A DNA stretch of 64,000 nucleotides from Panopea generosa (lineage: Eukaryota; Mollusca; Bivalvia; Adapedonta; Hiatellidae). Positions 12,641 through 22,233 of this stretch are shown here, one piece after another (position 1 is the stretch's first letter; every line of letters begins with the position of its first letter). Position numbers and translations under genes: made by a program. The notes beneath the pieces are model-generated. The model made no database searches, was not told the origin of the DNA, and saw nothing but the letters and a program-made list of their open reading frames with translations. The DNA is taken from NCBI GenBank assembly GCA_029582155.1, contig CM055902.1, forward strand, positions 19,891,748 to 19,955,747, in the 5' to 3' direction.

Positions 12641-13524
12641 AGATAACCAAAACAATCCTGGAGTCTTACATCTAGAGACATTTTCTCCGAAGTTTCACCC
12701 ATCATCCTACGAATGTAACTATATGGCATGTGCTACTTTACTATGTCGCAGGGGACAGCAAAACTTAGTCGGAACAATTATTTTACTAAACTTGACAGTT
12801 TGAAAGAGTTATCAATGTCAATCATATATATTCTTCTATTGGTGTTTATATTTAATTTCATTTTGTACGATGGTTATCTTTCTGCTTTTTTATTTCTAGA
12901 TATTGAGCCTAGAATATTTCTTTGTTTTTAATAACTATTATTGGTACACAATTAAACCGCAGTTACATACCCTTACGCTCATTTAACCTCAAAATGTCAT
13001 TTTCTTAGTTTTCACTACTCGCAAAGTCAAAGATTTTTTGCAAGAAAAAAATGTCAAACCTACATATGTTTCATTCACACAGGTGCATTTTTTATTTTGT
13101 CCCAGTTTATTATTTACAAAGCTCTTTTGATGATGTTAGAGAAACACTTAATGTGTTCTGTGCCCATTTATCGTAACTTTAAATTTAACACCAAGAAGTT
13201 AGTGAAACGAACCCTGTATCTTACATTATAAGAAGTTGGTGAAACGAACACTACACCTTGTGCTTTAAGCAGTTGGTGAAACAAAACCTATATCTTACGC
13301 TTTAAGAAGTTGGAGAAACGAACCCTATATCTTACGTTATATGAAGTTGGTAAAACGAACCCTATATCTTACGTTATAAGAAGTTGGTGAAACGAACCCT
13401 ATTTCTTATGTTATAAGAAGTTGGTGAAACGAAACCTATATCTTACGTTATAAGAAGTTCTATCAATATTTAAAAATATGTGATTTCCAACTGCATTCGC
13501 TCATTTAGTCAATGGAATGTGCTA
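12082..13524. repeat. Left copy of 1443-bp direct repeat flanking the LINE
   Basis: Identical by eye to 19573-21015 with a constant offset of 7491. It holds the end of the 20-bp satellite, about 550 bases of single-copy sequence and a 37-bp repeat. Its right end (gcta at 13521-13524) abuts the 3' end of the LINE. See the finding on target duplication. Confidence 0.9.
13193..13457. repeat. 37-bp tandem repeat, about 7 units
   Basis: Units begin 'gaagttggtgaaacgaaccc' and continue 'tatatcttacgttataa'. The same array recurs at 20684-20948 inside the other copy of the 1443-bp block. Confidence 0.9.
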
Positions 13525-13886
13525 TTATTATCAACTTTTATTCCCCCATTTCTGGAGATTTTACAAACATTTGGATTTTATACATATAATATTACAATAT
13601 AAATACTATGATCACATTGTGAATTACAAAATAATAGTTAATATTTACAAAGTCTATGGTTTTATCATCGATGTAGATATAAATAACTGTCTTTATTCGT
13701 GAATTAAAGTAAATTATTTAAATCTGTTGTCTTGTTGTAGGACTCTAGTTTGAATGATTTATATGCACATTTAGGTTATTTCACCGAAACGAAACATGAA
13801 AATGTTTAAAGTGTGTATATCTTGTTTCAGGTCTTAATTCATTTTAATATCAGTCTCTACATGTAAATCATATAGACGTGCATTTG

Positions 13887-16800
13887 TTAACAAGCGTATA
13901 TTGATCTCAGGAAAGCAGCATTAAAGTTCATAAATTCTGAGATTTGCTTTACTGTTAACAGTGAAGATAAAAGTATATCTACATATCCAATCAAGAATAG
14001 TAATTGAATGTCTTTGGTACTGTTCCGTAGAAATGAGCATAGATCACTTGGAAACTGAATATTGAGAGAGTTCCAGTACGCCATCCTCGTGGATTGATGT
14101 TTATTACTGCTACAATCAAAAACTTTATGAAACAGTTCATCTGTATATTGTGCCTTGCATGTTAAACAGTTCTTTATTTGGTTTGGTTTTGGTGCACAGC
14201 ATAATTTGGCTAAGAATGTCATGGACTCGATGGAAGACGGATTCTCTAATGCAGTTAGCCAGACTGTTCCAGGAGATAGTTTATTGTGGACCCTTCGAAA
14301 CCGGAAGCAATCATCGTTTGCGTTAATTCGTAATAACCAATGCTGTTCTTCGAAGTTTATTATTGTTTTTTTACAAACACTTTTCCATGGTTCTTTTGCA
14401 GGAAATGTTGTTGATAACATGAATTGCTCGATATATTGTTCCAGTTTGTATTTTCTGAGTATTTGTAGGATATCGTTTATAAAGCCATTGTTTCGTTTTG
14501 TACACATGTTTTTGCATTGGTAAAGTCTATTGAGAAATAGCTGGAGCGTAATGTCTGTTGCTTTAAGTCTACAAATCGTACCAAGGAACGATAACTTTTG
14601 TAAGTCTATGTATGCTTCTAATGACGTGAACCCAAGTAAACCGGTGACCATGTCTGAGCGGGTAAGATGGGGTAGGTTCTGGATGCGTTTTAGACAGAAA
14701 TGGTGAGTAGCTTCTAAGTGAGACATGTCAGTTTTTGTTATATCATTCCATAGTTCACAACCAAATAGAGCTCGTGGTAGGACAATGGACGTGTAAAGTT
14801 TTGCTGCCGTTATAGGGTTGACGCCATTACTATGGATTCCGCAGTTTATTAACGAGAACAGCGATCCCCGCGTAGTTTGACGCACGATATCTACATTTGC
14901 AGGGGAGTTCCGTCTGTTATTCTGGATTATTCCAAGATGTTTGTATTCTTTGACGACTGGAAGTGGTTGATTTGCATAACACAGAGTATTGTCTTCCGGC
15001 CGATGACGTTGTTTCTGATTATGTATAAGTACAGCACATTTTGAGGCATTATACGAATAACGCCATTTGTTTGCGTAAGTGCTGCAAATTTTTATTAGTT
15101 CATTAAGTCCGTTTTTCGACAAAGACATCAGAACAATATCATCTGCTTGTGTAGGCGCGCAGAGAGACACGGAGTTTATTTTCAGTCCGTGGTTTGAAGC
15201 CTCGAGAGTATGTAGAAGTTCGTCAATGAGAACGGTATATAAGAACGGGGACCAAATGCTTCCTTGTCTGGTTCCCTGGTGGATTTGGAATCGAGATGAC
15301 AAATGCCCACAGGCATACACACGACTTGACCCTCCACGTAACATGTCGTTAAATATGCGCAATGCTTTACCACATATTCCAAGGTGATACAGTTTGTACA
15401 GAACCCCGGAGATCCATGTACGGTCGAACGCTTTCATAGCGTCCATAAAGCATGAATACATAACTTGATTACGTTCGTAAGTGTAATTGATTGCCTCTTG
15501 GTAGAGAAAAGAGACCATTTTACTGCTTTTTCCCTTTTGAAATCCATGTTGTAGTGGGTGTAATTTGGTTTGTAGATTCGTGTTACCTTCGATTCTTGTC
15601 AAAATTATTTTTTCAAAGATTTTTGAGATCACTGGAATTAAGGATATAGCCCTATAATTGTTTGGGTCTGTTTTTGATTTTCCACTACCTTTATGTAAAG
15701 TTATGGTTATACCGTTTTTAAATGATAATGGTACTTTTTCATGCCTTAAAATGCTGTTAAATAAACTTGTTATGTAGTTCACCAGTATTTCACCTCCGTG
15801 TTTTATGTGTTCATATGTAATGTTATCGCTGGAGGCACTTTTCCCATTTGGTAAGTTTTGTACTATTTTTAACAACTCTTTCGGGTTTAATGGTTTTATT
15901 AAGCAACTTGATAGATAGTTGTTTTCGTTTAAGTCGATTTTAGACTCGAGTTCCTTTTCCACTTTTGTTTTAAAAGTTTCATCAAAATGTGTATCGCAAG
16001 AAAATGCATAAAGATCGTTAAAATAATCTCGCCAGCCGTCTAGTATTCTTTCTGGATTTTTTTCAAGTTTATCTTTAAATATTATTTCACTGCCATTTTT
16101 TGCATTTCCTTTGTTTTTTCGTTTCGCTTTGATCACTTTCCAGAAACCTTTATGATCTAGTTCTGCCAACTTATCAATTCTTTCGTATTCTTCTCGATCA
16201 AACAGCCTTCCTGCAAGTCTCAGTTCATGTCTGAATATACGTTTTTGATTTTTATATTTTTTGTAAATTTCTCCAATTCTCGGCCGGTCATTTTTTAACC
16301 ATTCGATACGTGACGTAACCATGGATTTATGTAAGTTTTCTACCACTGGTGACCAGTATGGTTTAAGATATTTTTTAAATTTTCTCTTTTTGATACTGAT
16401 TTCTGCGCTATTTTGTAAACAAGCGATAATTTTCTCATACGAATCATTAACATTTTCAAAGTTAAAGGATGTGTTTTCCAAGCTTTTTTTAACCTGTGAT
16501 CTGTACATTTCCCTTTGCACATTCGATGACCAGTTGAAACAGTGTTTTGTAAATTGTTCAGATGTAACAAAAGCATTGTCAGTATCTAAATCAACCTGTA
16601 TTTGCATAAATATAGGCAGGTGACGAGAAACATTTAGTGGAGCTTCTTCTTCAATATAACACTCACGTACACAAGAGATCAGAGATTCATCAACCAGTAC
16701 ATGATCGATCAGACTTGGTGACATATTTACCCCTGGGATAAATGAGTAATTTGGGCCATTGCACATATCAGTTCCTGTTAACACTATTAGGTTATTCATT

Positions 16801-17336
16801 TCGGAGAGTGATCGAATATATTTATCTCGTGTTTTCGATATTATGGACGTTTTATTTCCAAGAAATTTAGCATTAAAGTCACCCATTAGAATAGTTTTAT
16901 CGCCATTGTCTATCACAGATAGTATGTCGTTCACTCTATCTACTTCCGATTTAAAAATGTCTATCTTTTCACTAGAACATGGTAAGTATACTTGAATGAC
17001 GTACAGATTGCAAGTTTTAAATGAAATCTTTATAGCAGCTATGCGTTCACTGAATGTTTCTATAGTTTGAACATAATCATTTAGTGATTTGTGCCAAAGA
17101 ATTGCCACACCGCCCTTTCCAAACAATCTACCATTAATTGATTTTGGATTGGATGTTGATATAACATGTGCTTCATAGTCATTGCTTAAACTGTCTAGTA
17201 TGTACGCGTTCTGCTGCAGGAGCCAGTGTTCTGATATGCCACAAACAGTAATATTCTTATTTTTTAGTTCCTTAAGCAGATAAGGAATGCCGGTCATAAG
17301 TCCAGTGCAGTTCCATGACATAATGTTATGATTCAT
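13887..17336 (-). CDS. LINE ORF2: APE endonuclease plus reverse transcriptase
   Basis: 1149 residues. It nicks target DNA and copies the element RNA onto it. The endonuclease domain spans about residues 1-245: SWNC at 7-10, the SEHW glutamate near 36, GDFN at 152-155 and SRHLP at 237-241 (in place of the commoner SDHLP). The reverse transcriptase lies about 500-780, with GFQKGKSS, the palm motif FMDAMKAFDR, a GTRQGSIWSP segment, QADD at 730-733 and KHLGI. The usual aromatic residue before ADD is Gln here. A C-terminal C-x2-C-x9-H-x4-C motif is at 1057-1075. The start ATG lies 11 bases after the ORF1 stop, so reinitiation is possible. No stop or frameshift is seen. Confidence 0.95.
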   Translation of the reverse strand: MNHNIMSWNCTGLMTGIPYLLKELKNKNITVCGISEHWLLQQNAYILDSLSNDYEAHVISTSNPKSINGRLFGKGGVAILWHKSLNDYVQTIETFSERIAAIKISFKTCNLYVIQVYLPCSSEKIDIFKSEVDRVNDILSVIDNGDKTILMGDFNAKFLGNKTSIISKTRDKYIRSLSEMNNLIVLTGTDMCNGPNYSFIPGVNMSPSLIDHVLVDESLISCVRECYIEEEAPLNVSRHLPIFMQIQVDLDTDNAFVTSEQFTKHCFNWSSNVQREMYRSQVKKSLENTSFNFENVNDSYEKIIACLQNSAEISIKKRKFKKYLKPYWSPVVENLHKSMVTSRIEWLKNDRPRIGEIYKKYKNQKRIFRHELRLAGRLFDREEYERIDKLAELDHKGFWKVIKAKRKNKGNAKNGSEIIFKDKLEKNPERILDGWRDYFNDLYAFSCDTHFDETFKTKVEKELESKIDLNENNYLSSCLIKPLNPKELLKIVQNLPNGKSASSDNITYEHIKHGGEILVNYITSLFNSILRHEKVPLSFKNGITITLHKGSGKSKTDPNNYRAISLIPVISKIFEKIILTRIEGNTNLQTKLHPLQHGFQKGKSSKMVSFLYQEAINYTYERNQVMYSCFMDAMKAFDRTWISGVLYKLYHLGICGKALRIFNDMLRGGSSRVYACGHLSSRFQIHQGTRQGSIWSPFLYTVLIDELLHTLEASNHGLKINSVSLCAPTQADDIVLMSLSKNGLNELIKICSTYANKWRYSYNASKCAVLIHNQKQRHRPEDNTLCYANQPLPVVKEYKHLGIIQNNRRNSPANVDIVRQTTRGSLFSLINCGIHSNGVNPITAAKLYTSIVLPRALFGCELWNDITKTDMSHLEATHHFCLKRIQNLPHLTRSDMVTGLLGFTSLEAYIDLQKLSFLGTICRLKATDITLQLFLNRLYQCKNMCTKRNNGFINDILQILRKYKLEQYIEQFMLSTTFPAKEPWKSVCKKTIINFEEQHWLLRINANDDCFRFRRVHNKLSPGTVWLTALENPSSIESMTFLAKLCCAPKPNQIKNCLTCKAQYTDELFHKVFDCSSNKHQSTRMAYWNSLNIQFPSDLCSFLRNSTKDIQLLFLIGYVDILLSSLLTVKQISEFMNFNAAFLRSIYAC

Positions 17337-17347
17337 GGTTTATTAAA

Positions 17348-19225
17348 TTAATTTTGATCGATATTTAAATACCTAGTACGGTACTCAGAACGTTGTAACC
17401 AGGGGCGACAACTGATCCCCGGTGGCCAAATGTCGGGATTTTCTACTAATACGGATTGATCTTCACTGATGACTATTTGTGCAGATTGACTATCGGACCT
17501 GCGTGTATATAGAAATTTTGCCGATTTATACACTACACCTAAATCAGTGAGAAATTCTTCAAGTCCATCCTGATCGCTTTCCAAGTCAATGCCTGTAATT
17601 ATGTAAGATTTCGATCTTTTTCTTATAACACCTTTAAAAGCATGACTACTGCGAAATGGCACGTTTATTTGAATTTCCATAGGATCGTCGTTTCTTCTAG
17701 CAGACGTTACCGGCGTCGTCGGGTGTGTGAGGTCTATTAACGGCGCTTCCGGTTGTTTGGATGCGTGATTGTCGGCTACTTCCGGTAACTTACTCATATG
17801 TATAAGCGGTGAAGCCCGTTGTCCTATTTTATTTTCGAGTTCCTCGCATTGAAGCGATTGTCCATTTGTGTTCACCAGTTTTTCTACCGACGACTGCAGA
17901 TTATGACTAAGTGCGTCAAATTTTGAGGCGATATCTTCGGAAAATAAAGAAAATGCCTTTTTAAAACACGACAACGGGTCATTCTGGGATATTTTCTTTT
18001 CCATTGTTTTAACTTTAGAGTCTAATGTTTTGATATGCTGATTTTCAATTGACACGATATTTTCACTTACAGTTTTTACATGTGTTTCTAGTTTGTCGTC
18101 TACATTTTTTAAATGCATTTTAAGACTCGTTTTCTCTTGTGTCTCAGAATCAAGGAGGTTTTCAATATTTATTGAATTGTCACTGTTTTTTTTACTTAAT
18201 TCCTCTAGTTCATTATAAACATGAGAACGACTATTGTCAAGTTTATTTACAAGTTTTGCTAAAGCGTCCAAGCCGTTTGACAGTTTTGTAGACTCGTCTG
18301 GTTTGACACTTTTGATATGCTTGGTCAGTATATTACTACATGAGATTAATTCTCCTTTCAGTTCTTCTAAGTCAGATTTTAAATCAATTGTGAATGTATT
18401 TAATTTATTTTTCGTTTCAGCAGCATCGACTTTTAACACATGAACCTCAGACTGAAGATGCGCGACATTATTTTTGAGAATGTTCATATCGTGCAGTAGA
18501 TCTGTGTTAAACTTTGGAGTTTGTGATACCGAGTTTCTTTGGGAAAATGATTGGTTTTGTTGCAAAGGGGGCTTTTTGAATAGTTCCTCTATATCGGTAA
18601 CGTTACCCTCCAGAAATTGAGATAAAAGATAACAATCTTGTGCGTATTTATCAGCAATTGAAAACTTTGAAGATTTACGTCTGTCCTTTAAAATTCCGAC
18701 CGGCGGATTATTACAGTGACGGGCCCGTAAGGCCAGCTCATTCCGATAAAGGGCTAAAGTTTCCTCGCACTTGCTTGTAATGTCTAAGATCGAGCTTATG
18801 TAAAGATCTTTTGATAAATGGACTAGACCATTATCCAAACGATCATGTATAACAGCTTCGATTTTGTACGCAGTCAGCATTTCATCTGTTTGTTTTTGAC
18901 CACACTGCAAATTGCCTTCTGCGTCTAAAACGGACGAATCCAGGTAACTCAGATTGGCATATTCAGTATGACTAGTTGGATTGTTCCCCATATTTACTGA
19001 CGGTATAAGAGGCACAAACGGGGTTAATTCAGCGGATTTCAGAAATGTTTGTTCATTATCGAAGTCCGGGTTTTCAATAGTCTTGACAGAGGTTGAGTGA
19101 TAGCTTTCATATTCGTTGAAACTGTGATTAAATACCTCAGAAGTATTTCCCGGATGTTTACTATCTTTGTCCGCCATAATTCGATAGCTATCATCCAGGC
19201 AAAGCGTATTATGCGTCCGTTGCAC
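17348..19225 (-). CDS. LINE ORF1: coiled-coil RNA-binding-type protein
   Basis: 625 residues. ORF1 proteins of this kind bind element RNA and form the ribonucleoprotein; this role is inferred. A long heptad-rich coiled coil runs from about 243 to 415 (for example VAHLQSEVHVLK, TMEKKISQ). The C-terminal domain, about 530-625, starts near KGVIRKRSKSYIITGID and ends with a DIWPPGISCRPW segment, resembling the C-terminal fold that follows the coiled coil in many invertebrate LINE ORF1 proteins. No CCHC zinc knuckle or esterase domain is evident. The ATG at 19225 is the first in frame; the exact start is uncertain. Confidence 0.85.
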   Translation of the reverse strand: MQRTHNTLCLDDSYRIMADKDSKHPGNTSEVFNHSFNEYESYHSTSVKTIENPDFDNEQTFLKSAELTPFVPLIPSVNMGNNPTSHTEYANLSYLDSSVLDAEGNLQCGQKQTDEMLTAYKIEAVIHDRLDNGLVHLSKDLYISSILDITSKCEETLALYRNELALRARHCNNPPVGILKDRRKSSKFSIADKYAQDCYLLSQFLEGNVTDIEELFKKPPLQQNQSFSQRNSVSQTPKFNTDLLHDMNILKNNVAHLQSEVHVLKVDAAETKNKLNTFTIDLKSDLEELKGELISCSNILTKHIKSVKPDESTKLSNGLDALAKLVNKLDNSRSHVYNELEELSKKNSDNSINIENLLDSETQEKTSLKMHLKNVDDKLETHVKTVSENIVSIENQHIKTLDSKVKTMEKKISQNDPLSCFKKAFSLFSEDIASKFDALSHNLQSSVEKLVNTNGQSLQCEELENKIGQRASPLIHMSKLPEVADNHASKQPEAPLIDLTHPTTPVTSARRNDDPMEIQINVPFRSSHAFKGVIRKRSKSYIITGIDLESDQDGLEEFLTDLGVVYKSAKFLYTRRSDSQSAQIVISEDQSVLVENPDIWPPGISCRPWLQRSEYRTRYLNIDQN

Positions 19226-19521
19226 TGGTGATGATAGCCCGGGGCAGTCTTTTTCCAGTTTTAATAAATCCGTAAAAACCGCTCACACTTTCCTAACACC
19301 TGTTAATCCGATCTCCATTATAGTTTCTTTGTCTTTTACGTTTTGCCCTGTATCTTAATTAATAAGATATGGGAGACACTACTGTTTTTGTAATCCAATT
19401 CCTGATTTATTAACACACAATTTGCTATATTTCATAAAGTTCTATGTTAAATATAACTATAGAAAATGTCCGATTTTTTGAGAGCTCAAAATAACCTGAC
19501 CGTCATTTCGCGGTCACACCT

Positions 19522-19522
<1 letters not shown>

Positions 19523-19572
<50 letters not shown>
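19523..19572 (+). repeat. Poly(A) run of 50 at the LINE 5' junction
   Basis: 50 A on the plus strand directly before the second copy of the 1443-bp block. It reads as poly(T) in the LINE direction. The preceding bases contain an inverted 'tgaccg...cggtca' motif. Confidence 0.9.
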
Positions 19573-19574
<2 letters not shown>

Positions 19575-21015
19575 TTGACACTGTTTCATGAATATTAAAA
19601 CTGTTCGTGAACATTGACACCGTTTTGTGAATATTTGAACTGTTTCGTGAACATTGACATTGGTTCGTGAATATTGACACTGTATCGTCAATATCTAAAC
19701 TGTTTCGTGAATAGTGAATATTTAAACTGATTCGTGAACACTGTTTTGTGAACATTGACAACGTTTCGGGAATATTTAAACTGTTTCGTGAACATTGACA
19801 CTGTTTCGTGTTAATTTAAACTATTTCGTGAACACTGACACTGTTTTGTGAATATTTAAATTGTTTCGTGAACTTTGACACTGTTTCATGAATATTAAAA
19901 CTGTTCGTGAACATTGACACCGTTTTATGAATATTTGAACTGTTTCGTGAACATTGACACTGTTTCGTGAACATTTACACGGTATCGTAAATATTTAAAC
20001 TGTTTCGTGCACATTGCCACTGTTTCGTGAATATTTAAACTGTGTCGTGAATATTGACACTGTTTCGTAAACTTTGACACTGTTTCGTAACAACTGCATT
20101 GTTTCGTGAATATCAGGCCTGTCTCTTATGAAGATAACCAAAACAATCCTGGAGTCTTACATCTAGAGACATTTTCTCCGAAGTTTCACCCATCATCCTA
20201 CGAATGTAACTATATGGCATGTGCTACTTTACTATGTCGCAGGGGACAGCAAAACTTAGTCGGAACAATTATTTTACTAAACTTGACAGTTTGAAAGAGT
20301 TATCAATGTCAATCATATATATTCTTCTATTGGTGTTTATATTTAATTTCATTTTGTACGATGGTTATCTTTCTGCTTTTTTATTTCTAGATATTGAGCC
20401 TAGAATATTTCTTTGTTTTTAATAACTATTATTGGTACACAATTAAACCGCAGTTACATACCCTTACGCTCATTTAACCTCAAAATGTCATTTTCTTAGT
20501 TTTCACTACTCGCAAAGTCAAAGATTTTTTGCAAGAAAAAAATGTCAAACCTACATATGTTTCATTCACACAGGTGCATTTTTTATTTTGTCCCAGTTTA
20601 TTATTTACAAAGCTCTTTTGATGATGTTAGAGAAACACTTAATGTGTTCTGTGCCCATTTATCGTAACTTTAAATTTAACACCAAGAAGTTAGTGAAACG
20701 AACCCTGTATCTTACATTATAAGAAGTTGGTGAAACGAACACTACACCTTGTGCTTTAAGCAGTTGGTGAAACAAAACCTATATCTTACGCTTTAAGAAG
20801 TTGGAGAAACGAACCCTATATCTTACGTTATATGAAGTTGGTAAAACGAACCCTATATCTTACGTTATAAGAAGTTGGTGAAACGAACCCTATTTCTTAT
20901 GTTATAAGAAGTTGGTGAAACGAAACCTATATCTTACGTTATAAGAAGTTCTATCAATATTTAAAAATATGTGATTTCCAACTGCATTCGCTCATTTAGT
21001 CAATGGAATGTGCTA
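19573..21015. repeat. Right copy of 1443-bp direct repeat flanking the LINE
   Basis: Repeats 12082-13524 without visible difference, including 20-bp satellite (19573-20120), single-copy segment and 37-bp repeat (20684-20948). After 21015 the sequence diverges completely from the left side. Confidence 0.9.
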
Positions 21016-21104
21016 CTATTTCCTTAGTTTGTGTACAAACTATATCTGATAGTATTAGAGGATTAATAAAACACCCACAAGCATGTAGCGTTGACGTAGC
21101 GTTG

Positions 21105-21130
21105 ACAAGTATATATATATATATATATTG
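21105..21130. repeat. (AT)n microsatellite
   Basis: About ten TA repeats; a similar run is at 26142-26161. Confidence 0.85.
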
Positions 21131-21559
21131 TTGTTTGTTTTTTTCATTTACTAGTGGATGTTTGGTTGATGGGATGTTAGAATAGTAAAATAATAATAAA
21201 AAAAATTGACAAACAAATTTGAGATCTATGGTATTCCAACAATATAACACCAACAAACAAGAACTCCAATTTCATTATTGATTTGCAAAGACAGTACATA
21301 CATGTATACAAAACGAAGTTTAATTATTTATGTAATTTAATGTAATTTAAAAATATATTTATGTAAATACGTACCATGCCCCAACAAAGTATAAAGTAAG
21401 TTATCGATACAAGATTAAACTGGTACTGTACGACACAAAAAATAAAAAAGGAAACAAATACCTATTACATGTATCATATTCGTGTTATATTGCTGATAAA
21501 GAAATGTATTAACGCCACTTTCAAAACAAAGCAAGATATATTTGGCCTATTTAGTTATT

Positions 21560-21740
21560 TTTATGGAAGACAACCTCAGAATGAATCTGAGTAGAGCCAC
21601 CGTGCTTTCGCATGTAGCTGGCAAACTTCCTCATATAAAGGTTTTAGACCCCGAGCGGGACTCGAACGGTGAGAGTGGAATGGTCGCTAGACAACAGCAA
21701 CCAAGAGGTCGTGGAGGTGTAAACCAGATGTGTATACATG
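21560..21740 (-). mobile_element. SINE copy, inverted, damaged head
   Basis: The reverse complement contains 'cggtggctctactcagattc', then 'attctgagg' and 'cttcc', the core shared with the copies at 34130-34300, 60385-60500 and 60721-60955. It also carries a box-B-like 'gttcgagtcccgctcg'. The head upstream of box B is disrupted. Confidence 0.65.
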
Positions 21741-22023
21741 AATAAGGGACCGTCCTCAACTGTCTGGAACTAAATTCATCAATAATACGAGTCTGAGATT
21801 TAGACTCGGACTCAAAATGTCAAATATTTAAGGTTCAAGTAATATCTGTTAAATAAGCAAATCACTATATTTATTTGCAAATTCAATCAGTTTTAATGAT
21901 TATCTAACAGAAAATGTTACAGGATCACATTTATTTCCGATAAATATATATTTACAGGGTTTTACAAAAAATGTAAGATTTAAGTTCGAGTCCGATTATC
22001 AGACTCAAATTGTTGATGAATTG

Positions 22024-22233
22024 AGGCCAGGCCCCGGTTTCACGAAACTACTTAAGTAAAATCTCAAGCTCAAACTCAAATATCTTACTCAAAATCTGAC
22101 TTAAGTTGAGTACGATTTCTGAGCGGTGTTCACGAAAAAATATGCGACTCAAAATGATGCTCAACTTTGAGCTTGAGTAGGATAATTTGAGACTGCTCAA
22201 GAGCTGTCTCAAATTTGCATTTGCTACTCAAAT
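22024..22233 (+). mobile_element. Harbinger-type terminal sequence / 5' region of the HARBI1-like gene
   Basis: 'ggccccggtttcacgaaact' at about 22030 resembles PIF/Harbinger terminal inverted repeats and the ends of the short element at 42822-43056. Direct and inverted variants of 'ctcaaactcaaat' follow, with a second 'gttcacgaaa' near 22128. It abuts the transposase start. No matching 3' end was found after exon 4. Confidence 0.45.

Larger units (their letters stand above)
13525..19572 (-). mobile_element. Full-length non-LTR retrotransposon (LINE) with two intact ORFs
   Basis: In minus direction: a 5' region of about 300 bases from near 19522, ORF1 (19225-17348), an 11-base gap, ORF2 (17336-13887), a 3' UTR of about 360 bases, and an end reading GATAATAATA against the flank at 13524. 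Both frames are uninterrupted, so it may still be active. It has an APE-type endonuclease and a reverse transcriptase, no RNase H that I can see, and a C-terminal zinc-knuckle-like motif. I cannot fix the clade: a CR1/I/Nimb-like group is plausible. It is flanked by identical 1443-bp direct repeats, and a run of 50 A on the plus strand (19523-19572) lies at its 5' end. Confidence 0.92.
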
